A stretch of DNA of 47,306 nucleotides from Methylococcales bacterium (lineage in GTDB: Bacteria > Pseudomonadota > Gammaproteobacteria > Methylococcales > Methylomonadaceae), in assembly GCA_028707085.1 (NCBI GenBank), contig JAQTUW010000021.1, forward strand, positions 1-47,306. Direction: 5' to 3'. Below the pieces are notes generated by a model. It was not told the DNA's origin and did not search any database. It was given only the letters and a program-made list of their open reading frames with translations. The translations under genes were made by a program, and so were the position numbers. Positions 8,286 to 18,800 of this stretch are shown here, in pieces. Position 1 is the stretch's first letter. Every line of letters begins with the position of its first letter.

Positions 8286-9245
8286 ATGGATAGTTTCTCT
8301 GCAATTATTGGCAAGTCTCCCGAACTGGAGTCGCTGATACGTAGCGCCCGCGTCATTGCCGCCACCGATGTGACCGTGCTGATCAAGGGCGAAACCGGAA
8401 CCGGCAAGGAAATTCTGGCGACCGCCATTCAGCAGCAAAGCCCCCGGGCCGGCAAGCCTTTTATCACTCTTAATTGCGCAGCCCTGCCGGAAAGCCTGGT
8501 GGAATCGGAAATTTTCGGACACAAAAAAGGCGCGTTTACCGGTGCGCTGACCGATAAACAGGGGATTTTTCAGGCTGTTGACGGCGGTACGCTCTTTCTG
8601 GACGAGATCAATTCCCTGCCGCTTTCCATTCAGTCCAAACTGTTGCGTTTTCTGGAATCGGGTGAATGCATGCCGGTCGGCGGCGCCAATCCCTATACCG
8701 TCAATGTTCGTATCATCGCCGCCACCAACGCCGATTTGACGACCATGATGGAAGACGGCGAATTCCGCCGCGACCTGTTCTTCCGCCTCAATGTCGTACC
8801 GCTGGATTTGCCGGCGCTGCACCAGCGGCGGGAAGACATCAAGCTGCTGACGGATCACTTCTTTGACCGTTTCGCCGCCAGTCATGGCCTGAAAATGCCC
8901 AAACTGAGCAAACTGGCCCGGAAAGCCATGAACGACTATCGCTGGCCCGGAAATATCCGCGAACTACGCAATCTCTGCGAACGGTTGTGCATTCTGCTGC
9001 CCGGCTGCTTCATCGAGCCGGAAAATCTGCCGCGCGAATTCCATCAACTCCCGGCAGAACAGGAACCCAGCGCAGATTTTGTGTTGCCGGAACTGGGCAT
9101 CCAACTGGATGCGCTGGAAGCCGATATCATTTATCAGGCTCTGGTTCGAACCCGGGGAAATCGCAGCAAGACCGCGCGCTTGCTGGGCATCTCCAGAGAC
9201 ACCCTGCTGTACCGCATTCAAAAACACGGCCTGTCCACACACTAA
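8286..9245 (+). CDS. Sigma-54-dependent transcriptional activator lacking a receiver domain
   Basis: 319 residues from ATG 8286, which has GAGGG seven bases upstream; an in-frame start at 8226 would add 20 residues of no family character. The protein starts almost directly with the AAA+ domain: Walker A GETGTGKE (~35-42), the sigma-54 contact loop GAFTGA (~82-87), Walker B GGTLFLDEI (~100-108) and an arginine-finger region FRRDLFFRLNV. The C-terminus is a Fis-type helix-turn-helix (GNRSKTARLLGISRDTLLYRI). It remodels sigma-54 RNA polymerase for open-complex formation. With no N-terminal sensor it resembles PspF in layout, so activity is probably controlled by expression or by a partner protein. 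A -24/-12 promoter at 28967 in this window is a possible target, which is inference. Confidence 0.92.
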   Translation: MDSFSAIIGKSPELESLIRSARVIAATDVTVLIKGETGTGKEILATAIQQQSPRAGKPFITLNCAALPESLVESEIFGHKKGAFTGALTDKQGIFQAVDGGTLFLDEINSLPLSIQSKLLRFLESGECMPVGGANPYTVNVRIIAATNADLTTMMEDGEFRRDLFFRLNVVPLDLPALHQRREDIKLLTDHFFDRFAASHGLKMPKLSKLARKAMNDYRWPGNIRELRNLCERLCILLPGCFIEPENLPREFHQLPAEQEPSADFVLPELGIQLDALEADIIYQALVRTRGNRSKTARLLGISRDTLLYRIQKHGLSTH

Positions 9246-9261
9246 GCCTAAACCGCCGCCC

Positions 9262-9284
9262 TGCCCGGCGGTCTATGCCGGGCA
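9262..9284. terminator. Hairpin at the convergent ends of the activator gene and pdxJ
   Basis: TGCCCGGC (9262-9269) and GCCGGGCA (9277-9284) form a perfect 8-bp stem with a 7-base loop. It begins 17 bp after the activator stop and overlaps the last codons of pdxJ on the other strand. There is no T-tract, so termination is inferred from position. Confidence 0.45.
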
Positions 9285-10022
9285 ATGCAGGCGGGTCGCC
9301 CGCATCAATTGCTTCATGTCCCTGACCGACTGCTCCAACCCGGAAAATAAAGCCTGGGCGATCAGGGCGTGGCCGATATTCAGCTCGACTATTTGCGGAA
9401 TCCGGCAAATCGCCTCCACATTGTGCATATTCAGGCCATGCCCGGCATTGACCTGCAGGCCGGCCTGATGCGCATACTCGGCGGCCTTGCTGATCCGCGA
9501 CAACTCCTGCCGCCGCAAGGCCATGTTTCCGGCATCGGCATAGCGGCCGGTATGCAGTTCCACGACCGGCGCACCCGCCTTGAGCGCCGCGTCTATCTGT
9601 CTAAAATCCGGATCGATGAACAATGACACCTCGATGCCGGCCGCCGCCAGAGCCTGACAGGCATCGCGCATTTTGCCGGCGGCGGCGGCCACATCCAGCC
9701 CGCCTTCGGTAGTCAGTTCCTGGCGCCGCTCGGGCACCAGGCAGCAGGCTTCCGGTTTCAGGCCGACGGCAGCTTTCAGCATGGGATCGGTGACCGCCAT
9801 TTCCAGATTCAGGCGGGTATGCAGCATGGCTTTCAGCATGTCTATATCCCTGTCCTGAATATGGCGTCTGTCTTCGCGCAAATGCGCGGTAATACCATCC
9901 GCGCCGGCCTGCTCCGCCACCAGGGCGGCCTGCAGCGGCTCTGGGAAACGCGTGCCCCTGGCCTGTCTGAGGGTGGCGACGTGATCGATGTTGACGCCGA
10001 GCAAGATGATCTGTTTTTCCAT
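9273..10022 (-). CDS. pdxJ: Pyridoxine 5'-phosphate synthase
   Basis: 249 residues, matching the usual length (E. coli 243). PdxJ condenses 1-deoxy-D-xylulose 5-phosphate with 3-amino-2-oxopropyl phosphate to pyridoxine 5'-phosphate, the last ring-forming step of vitamin B6 synthesis. Visible family elements are [16 protein letters not shown] (~8-23), [16 protein letters not shown] (~40-55), [34 protein letters not shown] and VNAGHGLN(M)HN near the C-terminus, spaced along a TIM barrel. It starts 14 bp after recO, completing the classical rnc-era-recO-pdxJ order. The PLP made would serve EpmB among others. Confidence 0.97.
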   Translation of the reverse strand: MEKQIILLGVNIDHVATLRQARGTRFPEPLQAALVAEQAGADGITAHLREDRRHIQDRDIDMLKAMLHTRLNLEMAVTDPMLKAAVGLKPEACCLVPERRQELTTEGGLDVAAAAGKMRDACQALAAAGIEVSLFIDPDFRQIDAALKAGAPVVELHTGRYADAGNMALRRQELSRISKAAEYAHQAGLQVNAGHGLNMHNVEAICRIPQIVELNIGHALIAQALFSGLEQSVRDMKQLMRATRLHCPA

Positions 10023-10036
10023 TTGCAGGTTCCCGT

Positions 10037-10738
10037 TTACAGATGTTTGATAATGTTTGTTAACACATCGCGGCTTTTCAGCGGCCTGCCCTGCAGGCGG
10101 CTATCCAGCATTTTTCTCAGCAGCAGCTTGGCTTCCGCCAACGCCACGGCATCCAGCGCGACCCCGGCGGCCAGCAGAGCCAGGGTATGACCGCTAACCG
10201 GGCCGTCCGCATCGGCCACCATGCCGTCGCCCGGCGAAAAACCATAGCGTTGCGCGCCCTGTATGCCCGCTCCGCTACGGCATTCCCTGTCGAGTTGCAC
10301 GCCGTAACCGCTTTCCTGCAATAATTGCAGCTCAAAGTACCGTAGCGTCTGTTCGACGTTGCCATCGGCCGCCAGACCGCACAGACAATGCTGATAATCG
10401 GCAAACAGTTGCGGATGGGGATCGTCCTTGTGCAAAAACCGCTGCAGCAGTTCGTTGACATAAAAGCCGCAGTACAACGCCAGACGCTGCAAGTCGTAGC
10501 TATTTGTCAGTTCGGCCCCGACCAGGGTTTTTAACTCGTTACGGCCGAGATACGAGATATCGAGCAGCGAAAAGGGCTGCAACAGGCCGGCCAGCCTGGA
10601 TTTTTCCTTGCGCACCCCCCTGGCCAGCATGGATACGATACCGTAATCACGGGTGAAGACATCCAGCAACAGACTGGTTTCCCGGTAGGATCGGTGCTGG
10701 AGGACAAAGCCGGGCTGCAAATGGACGGCGGCTTCCAT
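10037..10738 (-). CDS. recO: DNA repair protein RecO
   Basis: 233 residues, close to the E. coli length (242). The N-terminal OB fold (~8-80) contains [32 protein letters not shown], split here only by normal family variation, followed by the helical domain (~85-230). RecO works with RecR to load RecA onto SSB-coated single-stranded DNA in gap repair. The start codon lies 3 bp after the era stop, so translation is coupled, and identification rests on both the OB-fold signature and the conserved era-recO-pdxJ order. No internal frameshift is apparent. Confidence 0.94.
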   Translation of the reverse strand: MEAAVHLQPGFVLQHRSYRETSLLLDVFTRDYGIVSMLARGVRKEKSRLAGLLQPFSLLDISYLGRNELKTLVGAELTNSYDLQRLALYCGFYVNELLQRFLHKDDPHPQLFADYQHCLCGLAADGNVEQTLRYFELQLLQESGYGVQLDRECRSGAGIQGAQRYGFSPGDGMVADADGPVSGHTLALLAAGVALDAVALAEAKLLLRKMLDSRLQGRPLKSRDVLTNIIKHL

Positions 10739-10741
10739 TCA

Positions 10742-11641
10742 TCATTCAGGCTTATCGGGCGTATCGAGCATGCCCAGGCTCTGCAACGCCCGCTCGCTGT
10801 CCGACCAGCCTTTCTTGACCTTGACCCACAGTTGCAGATAGACCTGCCGGCCGATGAGTTTTTCGATATCGGCTCTGGCTTCGCTGCCGATATTTTTCAG
10901 CATTTCGCCCTGCTTGCCGATGACAATGCTTTTCTGACTGCTGCGCTCCACCCAGATGGTCGCATATATTTTGCTCAACTGCGGATGATCTTCATAGCGT
11001 TCGATTTCCACGGTCAGCGCGTAAGGCAATTCATCGCCCAGCCGGCGGGTGAGTTTTTCCCTGACGATCTCCGCGGCAAAAAAGCGTTCGCTTCTGTCGG
11101 TAATCTGATCTTCCGGATAAATAGCCGCGGCTTCCGGCAATAAGGCCATGATCCGCTGTTCCAGCAGCTCGAGATTGGTGTTTTTTAGCGCGGACACCGG
11201 AATGATTTCCCGGAAAGGAAATTTTTGGCCGGCTTCGGCAAAAAAACCCAGCACAGCCTGCCTGTCCTGAATTTTATCGATCTTGTTGACCGCCAGTATC
11301 ACCGGCAGGCCGGCCTGTTCCAGTTTCCGGAATATCTGCTGGTCATACTCGTGCCAGTACAGGCCATCCAGCAGCCAGACCACCAGATCCACCCCGGCCA
11401 GAGTGCTGTCGGCGGTTTTATTCAGATAGCGGTTCAGCACCTTCTTTTCGTCCTGATGCATCCCCGGGGTGTCGATAAAGATCGCCTGACCGCTTTCGGT
11501 GGTCTTGATGCCCAGAATCCGATGCCGGGTGGTCTGCGGTTTTCTGGAGGTGATGCTGAGTTTTTGTCCCAGCAGATGATTCATCAGTGTCGATTTGCCG
11601 ACATTGGGTCTACCGATCAAAGCCACATAGCCGCAGTTCAT
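10742..11641 (-). CDS. era: GTPase Era
   Basis: 299 residues, the standard length. The G domain carries G1 GRPNVGKST (~10-18), the switch T in KPQTTRHRILG, G3 DTPGMH (~59-64), G4 NKID and G5 SALK. The C-terminal KH domain (~205-290) contains GEMLKNIGSEARADIEKL and the LWVKVKKGW strand. Era binds the 3' end of 16S rRNA and assists late assembly of the 30S subunit, linking it to cell-cycle progress. The ATG overlaps the rnc stop as ATGA, a coupling typical of this gene pair. Confidence 0.97.
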   Translation of the reverse strand: MNCGYVALIGRPNVGKSTLMNHLLGQKLSITSRKPQTTRHRILGIKTTESGQAIFIDTPGMHQDEKKVLNRYLNKTADSTLAGVDLVVWLLDGLYWHEYDQQIFRKLEQAGLPVILAVNKIDKIQDRQAVLGFFAEAGQKFPFREIIPVSALKNTNLELLEQRIMALLPEAAAIYPEDQITDRSERFFAAEIVREKLTRRLGDELPYALTVEIERYEDHPQLSKIYATIWVERSSQKSIVIGKQGEMLKNIGSEARADIEKLIGRQVYLQLWVKVKKGWSDSERALQSLGMLDTPDKPE

Positions 11642-12321
11642 ATATCCTTGTGTTGCAAAAGAGTTAACATTTTTTCAGCCGCCGCCTGCTCGGCCTTTTT
11701 CCGGGAAATGCCGGTGCCGATAGTGGCTTCCTGACAAACCGGCACCGTACATTTCACATCAAAAACCTGGGCATGATCGACACCGGACATGGTGAGCAAT
11801 TCGTAAACCGGCAGATCCTTTCTTCTGGCCTGCATCATTTCCTGCAACCGGGTTTTGGGATCCTTGCTCCAGCTATCCGCTTTGAGCTCGGCCAGCTTAT
11901 CCGCAAACAGGGCCAGTATCCACTGCCGGCAGACATCAATGCCCTGATCCAGCAATAACGCCCCCATGATGGCTTCCAGCGCATCGGACAGGATGGAGTC
12001 CCGCCGAAAGCCGCCGCTTTTCAGTTCGCCGGAGCCCAAAATCAGATAGTCGCCCAGATTATGCAGCCGCGCCAGCTCCGCCAGCGAACCCTGATTGACC
12101 AGACTGGCGCGCAGCCGACTTAAAGCGCCTTCTTCGGCGGTAGGGAACAATTCGAATAACTGCTGGGCAATCACAAAACCCAGTACCGAGTCGCCCAGAT
12201 ATTCCAGGCGTTCATTATTTCCGGCGCCCATGCTGCGATGGGTCAGGGCCATGGTCAAAAGCTGAGGTCGGTTAAATTTCAGACCCAGCTTTCCGGCTAA
12301 AATTTCCGGCTTTCTAATCAT
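11638..12321 (-). CDS. rnc: Ribonuclease III
   Basis: 227 residues (E. coli 226). The catalytic domain carries the family signature NERLEYLGDSVLGFVIA (~37-53), whose Glu and Asp bind the catalytic metals, and a second acidic cluster DALEAIMGALLLDQG (~113-127). A double-stranded-RNA-binding domain (~155-225) follows, with the KAEQAAAEKML helix. RNase III cleaves double-stranded RNA and processes the rRNA precursor, which fits its coupling to era. The intervening DUF4845-type gene that sometimes separates lepB from rnc is absent; there are 160 bp of non-coding sequence instead. Confidence 0.97.
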   Translation of the reverse strand: MIRKPEILAGKLGLKFNRPQLLTMALTHRSMGAGNNERLEYLGDSVLGFVIAQQLFELFPTAEEGALSRLRASLVNQGSLAELARLHNLGDYLILGSGELKSGGFRRDSILSDALEAIMGALLLDQGIDVCRQWILALFADKLAELKADSWSKDPKTRLQEMMQARRKDLPVYELLTMSGVDHAQVFDVKCTVPVCQEATIGTGISRKKAEQAAAEKMLTLLQHKDI

Positions 12322-12480
12322 GGCTGCCCGGCTCCGGCCTTTGCAAAAAGATCGAGTCTACAGCCCGATGGCGGCAGCCGGACTGATGGGTGTTTGATCG
12401 CCTGGCCCTATATTCCCGCAAATTGCAAGGCCGCGCGGCGCAAAGAGGCATAGCCCGGGCAACCCGTTGCCGAATGGATG

Positions 12481-13257
12481 TCATTTCAGCACTGTACCCA
12501 GCCGGCTAAAGGCTATGCCGCCATTTTCAAGATCCCAGTTCATCCAGATGAAAAACGCCTTGCCAACCAGATTACCTTCCGGCACAGTACCCCAGTAACG
12601 ACTGTCGTTACTATTGTCGCGGTTGTCGCCCATCACAAAATACTGGCCTTTCGGCACCACGAACACATCTTCCACCGTTGCCGCGCCCTGATGAATCAGG
12701 ATGTCGTGTTCGACACCGTCCAGATCTTCCGTCAGCAGTTCCGAACCCGTCATATTGGCGCCCTGCCCCACGCCTTTATAACTGCCCAGCGACACCTGTT
12801 TGGCCGGCTGGCCGTTGATATACAGTTTTTTATCGAAATAGGCGATTCTGTCGCCGGGCAGGCCGATCACCCGTTTGATATAGTCCACCGAGGGCTGTTT
12901 GGGAAAACGAAACACCACGATATCACCGCGTTCAGGCTCCCCCATCCCGATAAACTTGGTATTCAGAACCGGCAGCCGCACGCCGTACGAAAACTTGTTG
13001 ACCAGAATGAAATCACCGATCAGCAGGGTCGGCATCATGGAGCCGGAAGGAATGCGGAACGGTTCAAACAGAAACGAACGTAAAATCAGGACGATCAGCA
13101 CTACCGGAAAAAAAGACCGCGCATATTCCACCAGCATCGGCTCCCGGACTGGCGGGGAAGGCAATTGCGCATATTTGAGATACAGCCAGTAAGCCGCGCT
13201 GATAACGCCGGTTACAAAGGTTGCAACCACCAGAAAAAATGAAAAATCGTAATCCAT
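12481..13257 (-). CDS. lepB: Signal peptidase I
   Basis: 258 residues. Two N-terminal membrane segments (~5-28 and ~48-66) anchor a periplasmic catalytic domain. The Ser/Lys dyad is visible: Ser73 in IPSGSMMPTLLIGD and Lys128 in DYIKRVIGLPGD; the C-terminal box GDNRDNSNDSRYWG (family box E) is intact. LepB removes signal peptides from Sec- and Tat-exported proteins, for instance the porin and receptor encoded in this window. It lies 18 bp downstream of lepA, the standard lepA-lepB order. It is shorter than E. coli LepB (324), mostly through absence of loop insertions. Confidence 0.96.
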   Translation of the reverse strand: MDYDFSFFLVVATFVTGVISAAYWLYLKYAQLPSPPVREPMLVEYARSFFPVVLIVLILRSFLFEPFRIPSGSMMPTLLIGDFILVNKFSYGVRLPVLNTKFIGMGEPERGDIVVFRFPKQPSVDYIKRVIGLPGDRIAYFDKKLYINGQPAKQVSLGSYKGVGQGANMTGSELLTEDLDGVEHDILIHQGAATVEDVFVVPKGQYFVMGDNRDNSNDSRYWGTVPEGNLVGKAFFIWMNWDLENGGIAFSRLGTVLK

Positions 13258-13275
13258 AATAATAACCCGTAAACT

Positions 13276-15075
13276 TTATTCTTTGTTAACCTGCAACACG
13301 GCCAGAAAGGCTTCCTGCGGGATTTCGATGCTGCCGACCTGTTTCATGCGTTTTTTGCCGGCTTTTTGTTTCTCCAGCAGCTTTTTCTTCCGGGTAATGT
13401 CGCCACCATAACATTTGGCTGTGACATTTTTGCGCATGGCCTTAACCGTGGAGCGGGCAATAACTTTGGAGCCGATGGCCGCCTGAATGGCGACTTCATA
13501 CATTTGCCGCGGAATCAAATCCTTCATTTTTTCCACCAGATCCCGACCGCGATTCATGCTTAAATCCCGATGCACGATCGTCGATAAGGCATCCACCTTT
13601 TCGTTATTGATCAGCACGTCGAGTTTAACCAGCGGCGCCGGATCGAAGCGCAGAAACTCGTAATCGAAGGAGGCGTAACCGCGACTGACGGACTTGAGGC
13701 GGTCGAAAAAATCCAGCACCACTTCGCTGAGCGGCAGTTCATAATTCAGGGAGACCTGGCTACCCGCATACTGCATGTTTTTCTGCACGCCGCGTTTTTC
13801 GATGCACAGGCTGATCACGTTGCCCAGATAAGTCTGCGGCACCAGAATATTGGCCAGGATGATCGGTTCCCGGATCTCTGTGATGAGACCGGCATCCGGC
13901 AGTTTGGCCGGATTGTCCACCATGAGAACCTCGCCGTTATGGGTTTCCACTTCATAGACCACGGTGGGCGCGGTGGTGATCAGATCGATATCGTATTCGC
14001 GCTCCAGCCGTTCCTGAACGATTTCCATGTGCAGCATGCCCAGAAAACCGCACCGAAAACCGAAGCCCAGCGCCTGGGAGGTCTCCGGTTCGAAATTCAG
14101 CGCCGAATCGTTCAGGCGCAATTTATCCAGCGCTTCGCGCATGCTGCCGTAGTCGTCGGAACTGACCGGGTAGAGACCCGCGAACACCCTGGGCTGCACG
14201 GTTTCAAAACCCGGCAGGGCCTTAGTGGCGGGGTTGTCGGTCGCAGTGATGGTATCGCCGACCGGCGCGCCGAAAATATCCTTGATGCCGGCCACGATAA
14301 AACCCACTTCCCCGCAATTTAACTGCTGTTTTTCCAGTTGCTTGGGGGTATAGACGCCCAGCTTTTCGGTAATGAAGGATTTACCGGTCGACATCACGGT
14401 GATTTTCTGCTTTTTCCGCAAACAGCCGTTGACGATACGCACCAGCGACACCACGCCCAGATAATTGTCGAACCAGGAGTCGATGATCAGCGCCTGCAAA
14501 GGCGCCTGCTCATCGCCGCTGGGTGCCGGAATTTTACGAATCAGTTGCTCGAGAACCGCCTCGACGCCGAGACCGGTTTTAGCGCTGATTTTCAGCGCCT
14601 CATCCGCCGGAATGCCGATGACATTCTCGATTTCGGTCATCACCCGCTCGGGTTCGGCGGAGGGCAGATCGATCTTGTTAAGCACCGGCACGACTTCCAG
14701 GCCCTGCTCGATGGCCGTGTAACAGTTGGCGACGCTTTGCGCCTCGACCCCCTGCGCGGCGTCCACCACCAGCAAAGCCCCTTCGCAGGCGGCCAGCGAG
14801 CGGGAAACCTCGTAGGAAAAATCTACATGCCCCGGGGTATCGATAAAATTGAGCTGATAGGTTTCGCCATCTTCGGACTTATAATTCAGCGTAACGCTCT
14901 GCGCCTTGATGGTAATGCCTCTTTCCCGCTCCAGATCCATGGAGTCCAGCACCTGCGATTCCATTTCCCTTTCGCTTAAACCGCCGCAAATCTGGATGAA
15001 CCGATCCGCCAATGTCGATTTACCATGATCGATATGCGCGATGATAGAGAAGTTTCTTATATTTTTTTGATCCAC
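13276..15075 (-). CDS. lepA: Elongation factor 4 (LepA)
   Basis: 599 residues, exactly the usual length. It is a translational GTPase with EF-G-like domains: G1 [13 protein letters not shown] (~13-25), switch region [11 protein letters not shown]3 DTPGHVDF (~79-86), G4 NKIDLPSA; the C-terminal domain peculiar to LepA begins near residue 490 and ends [20 protein letters not shown]. LepA acts on ribosomes during initiation/elongation and under ionic stress. The start is GTG at 15075 (GTGGATCAA), with only a weak upstream GGA. It heads the lepA-lepB-rnc-era-recO-pdxJ series. Confidence 0.97.
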   Translation of the reverse strand: MDQKNIRNFSIIAHIDHGKSTLADRFIQICGGLSEREMESQVLDSMDLERERGITIKAQSVTLNYKSEDGETYQLNFIDTPGHVDFSYEVSRSLAACEGALLVVDAAQGVEAQSVANCYTAIEQGLEVVPVLNKIDLPSAEPERVMTEIENVIGIPADEALKISAKTGLGVEAVLEQLIRKIPAPSGDEQAPLQALIIDSWFDNYLGVVSLVRIVNGCLRKKQKITVMSTGKSFITEKLGVYTPKQLEKQQLNCGEVGFIVAGIKDIFGAPVGDTITATDNPATKALPGFETVQPRVFAGLYPVSSDDYGSMREALDKLRLNDSALNFEPETSQALGFGFRCGFLGMLHMEIVQERLEREYDIDLITTAPTVVYEVETHNGEVLMVDNPAKLPDAGLITEIREPIILANILVPQTYLGNVISLCIEKRGVQKNMQYAGSQVSLNYELPLSEVVLDFFDRLKSVSRGYASFDYEFLRFDPAPLVKLDVLINNEKVDALSTIVHRDLSMNRGRDLVEKMKDLIPRQMYEVAIQAAIGSKVIARSTVKAMRKNVTAKCYGGDITRKKKLLEKQKAGKKRMKQVGSIEIPQEAFLAVLQVNKE

Positions 15076-15176
15076 TTAGTCCGACTATTTTTCTGTTTAT
15101 TCTGTTTATAATGTTTGTCTGCCCGTGGCGGAGCCACGCCTGATAAATCCGTACAAGGTTCGAAGCGGACAGCCGC

Positions 15177-15890
15177 CTAGACCAGCATCATCTGCCGAAA
15201 CTGGGCGATGGTCTCCGCCGTCAGCGGCTGTCTTTGATTGTCCCAGACCACGCCATCCAGTTCCTCGGCCAGAATGTCGATGGTTTCGATAAAGTCATCA
15301 AACACCTGCAAAGGTTTGTCCAGCGCCCTGGGCTGCATGTAAAACACGATGCCCGGACAGTAAAAGTTTTCCAAATCGGTGTCCGGAAAAGTGCCGGGTT
15401 CTATCATGCTGGCTACCGCGTAATCCACCAGCCGGTTTTTGTCCACCCTTTCAAAAACCTTGACGCTGCCGTATGTCAACCCCACCCTGGCAAAGGCGTC
15501 ATAAAGCAGCCGGCCGTTGAAACCCTGATCCGCCCTGGCCACCAGACTGAATTCGATCAGCTTGGGCAATTCGAAATTCTGCGTTGCGGGTTTAAGCGAT
15601 TCGCGTTGCTCTGTCCGGGCGGCGGCAGGCCGGTGAACCGGTCTTATGGCGTACTCGTCCAGCAGGGCGTCGCCGTCGACCGGGGTATGGGCCGAGAAAC
15701 TCGCATTGTCGTCGTATTCCTCTTCGTCGTCGACATCCGTTTCGCGAACCCCACCCTCATAGGCGGCTTCGTCATATTCTTCAGCTTCCCGCCGCTCGCG
15801 CATGGATTTAACAAAATGCCATAACAACATGCCGATCATCACCAGCATGCCGAGCAATATAATCATAACTCTTAATAATTCTTTATCCAT
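15177..15890 (-). CDS. zipA: Cell division protein ZipA
   Basis: 237 residues, shorter than E. coli ZipA (328) because the linker is short. An N-terminal membrane helix (~5-25, MIILLGMLVMIGMLLWHF) is followed by a charged, acidic linker (~30-95, with DVDDEEEYDDN) and a C-terminal FtsZ-binding domain (~105-237; EFSLVARADQGFNGRLLYDAF, MIEPGTFPDTD). ZipA tethers FtsZ to the inner membrane at the division ring. Its ATG overlaps the smc stop (TAATG), and the smc-zipA pairing is itself typical in gammaproteobacteria, supporting the call. Confidence 0.93.
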   Translation of the reverse strand: MDKELLRVMIILLGMLVMIGMLLWHFVKSMRERREAEEYDEAAYEGGVRETDVDDEEEYDDNASFSAHTPVDGDALLDEYAIRPVHRPAAARTEQRESLKPATQNFELPKLIEFSLVARADQGFNGRLLYDAFARVGLTYGSVKVFERVDKNRLVDYAVASMIEPGTFPDTDLENFYCPGIVFYMQPRALDKPLQVFDDFIETIDILAEELDGVVWDNQRQPLTAETIAQFRQMMLV

Positions 15891-18800
15891 TAGCTTTCCG
15901 CCATGCTTACCGCTTCTTCAATATCAACAGCTACCATTCTGGAAACCCCAGGCTCCTTCATGGTAACACCTGCCAGATGTTTTGCAATTTCCATTGTGAC
16001 TTTGTTGTGCGAAATATACAAAAATTGCACGGTGGCCGACATATCTTCCACCATTTTCGAAAACCGTACCACATTGGCGTCATCCAGCGGCGCATCCACT
16101 TCATCGAGCAGGCAGAACGGGGCCGGATTCAGTTCGAAAATCGAAAACACCAGCGCCACGGCGGTCAGCGCCTTTTCGCCGCCGGACAGCAAGTGGATGG
16201 AACTGTTCCGCTTGCCGGGCGGCCGGGCTATGATATTGACGCCAGCTTCCAGCACATCCTGTTCGGTCAATTCCAGATAGGCCTGGCCGCCGCCGAACAG
16301 CCGCGGAAACTTTTCCTTGAGACCATCGTTTATTCTATCGAAAGTTTCCTTAAACCGCTGCCGGCTTTCCCTGTCGATCTTGCTGATCGCCTGATCCAGG
16401 GTATTCAGGGCGTCCACCAGATCGGCATGCTGCTCATCCAGAAACTTCATGCGCTCGGACTGGGTTTTATATTCCTCGATGGCTGTCAGATTGATCGACC
16501 CCAGTTTTTCGATTTCATCCGCCAGTGCGTCAACCGCCTTTTTCCATTGCCCTTCTCCGGCTTCGACGGGCAGAGCGGCCAGGATGGTTTCGGCATCGGC
16601 TCCGGCTTCGCGAAGCTGTTCTTCCAGAGTCTGCTGTCGCACCCGGCTGTCCTGCTGCTCGTAGCGCACGGCATCCAGGGCTTCCTTCTGTTTTTCCAGC
16701 GCCAGCCGGGTTTGCGCATGCAGTTCGGCAAGCTGACCGACAGTCTGCTCCCCGGCCTGCTGCGTCTGGCGTTCCGCCTGTAACTGCTGTTCGAACTGGT
16801 GTTTTTTCTCCAGCAGCAATTCGAGCTGCATTTTTTCTGCATCCAGCGGCGACAGGCTGAACTGCAATTTTGCCTCCAGTTCAGCCATGCGCTCGGCAGA
16901 TTGCCGATGTTGCAGTTGCAGGCGCTCGATCTGCCTGACCGACAGCACTTCCGAAGATTTGAGGGATTCGATCTGGGCCTGCAATCTGCTCAGATGCCTG
17001 CGGGCATCATCCACGGAGGCGTTGCTATCCAGTTGCCGAACCTGCAGTTGCCGGCTGAATTCCTCCAGTTCCCGCTTTTTGTCCGTTAGCGCCGCCAGCG
17101 CCAGTTCGGCATCCTCGCGGATGGCTTCGGACTCGGCGATCTGTTCGGCGTTTTCGGCATAATGGCCGGCAATCTCGCCGATTTCGTGATCCAGTTGCTG
17201 CAAACGCCGATTCTGCTGCTCCAGCCGCGCCGATTGCGCGCTGTGCTCGGCGCTTTTGGCCGAGAATTCCGCATTCAGCCGCTTTTCCTGCTGCCCGGCC
17301 TGTTCTCTCCGGGCTTCCACGGCTTTTAGAGCCTGTTCGGCATGTTCCAGTCGCTGTTCGTTATCGGCAATCGACATCTGCAATTCGCCCTGCCGCAGCT
17401 TCAGTTCCCGCAATTCCTTTTCCCGCTGCAACACCCCGGCCTTGCTGTCGCTGCCGCGGCTAATCCTGATCCAGCCGCTGCCCAGCCACAGTCCATTCGC
17501 CAGCACCACCGATTCATGCGGCTGCAAACTCAGGCTGCGGGCCTGCTCCAGGCTGTCGGCACAATAAATGCCGCCCAGCAGCGCCGCCAAATCCCATCGG
17601 CTGCGCACCTTGCCCAGCAAACTGCCGGCCGGGCCAGACGGAACGGCCTGCGCGCCAGCGGTTTCGAAGAATATCAGCGACTGCTTGCCGACGGCCTGCA
17701 ATTCATCCAGCAGCCCGGCGGCGCTATCCACGCAGATGGCTTCCAGATAGGCGCCCAGCACGGTTTCCAGCGCGGTCTCCCAGCCAGTCTCGGCTTCGAT
17801 GAACTCGGCCAGCCGCGGCTGCTGCTGCAAGCCCACCGTCTCCAGCCAGATGCCCAGTTCCTTTTTATCCTTGCCCATCGCATGCTGCTGCAACAACTCC
17901 AACGAACTGATCTTGCCGTTTACCTTGTGCAGTGCCGCCCGGCCGTCATGCAGGCTGTCCTGCAAACTCCGGATTGCCGGCCTTAATTCGGCATTGCGGG
18001 CCGACAGTTCCGCCTGTTCCTGCTGCAGGCCGCCGCGTTCGGCTTCTATCAGCTCCAGGCTACCGTCCAGAGTTTCCAGCTCGAACTGCAAGCGGCTATC
18101 GGCCAGTTCCCGCCGCTCGGCATGCAACTTGTCCAGCCGGATCTGCAACTGCCGGTTCTGGTTTTCCAGTTGACCAAGCTTCACGCGCTGCACTTCGGCC
18201 TGTTCGCGGCTGGCGGCGTTTTCCGCCAGAAACGCCTCCCATTGCTGCTGCCAGTTCTGTTTTTCCAGATTGGCGTCCTCCTGCAGGTTCAGGGCGTCCT
18301 CTTCCCGGGCCCGGGCGACTATAATGGTTTCCTCGGCTTCCAGCAGGGTCTGGCGGATTTCCTCCAGTTGTCGCATGTCCTGCTCGCATTCCAGACCAGC
18401 CTGTTCGGCCTGCTGCTTCAGGCGCCGAATTTCCAGCCGGGTTTCTTCGTGACTCTGCTGGTTATGCCGGATCGCCTGTTCCAGGCGGCCGGCTTCCGCG
18501 ACCACGGCATAATAGCCGCCCTGCGCGGCATCCAGTTGCTGCTGCTGGACTTTCTGTTCGCCACGCCTGAACTCCAGGTCTTTTTCGGTCTCGCGCAACA
18601 GCATGAACAGCCGGTTATGCTCGGCCGCAATGGCCTGCAGCTTTGCTTCCAGTTTTTGCGCGGCGGTATGAAACGCCCGCCAGCGCATCGCCAGCAATTC
18701 CTGCCGGTACTGGCGCTCCTGTTTTTTGAGTTCGGTATATTTTTCGGCTTTTTGCGCCTGTCTGGCCAGATTTTTGATCTGTTTGTCCACTTCGTCGCGC

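Noticed and set aside
15977-16783. 268-codon open frame on the + strand
   Set aside because: Antisense to the smc coiled-coil and head regions; composition is the mirror of smc codons.
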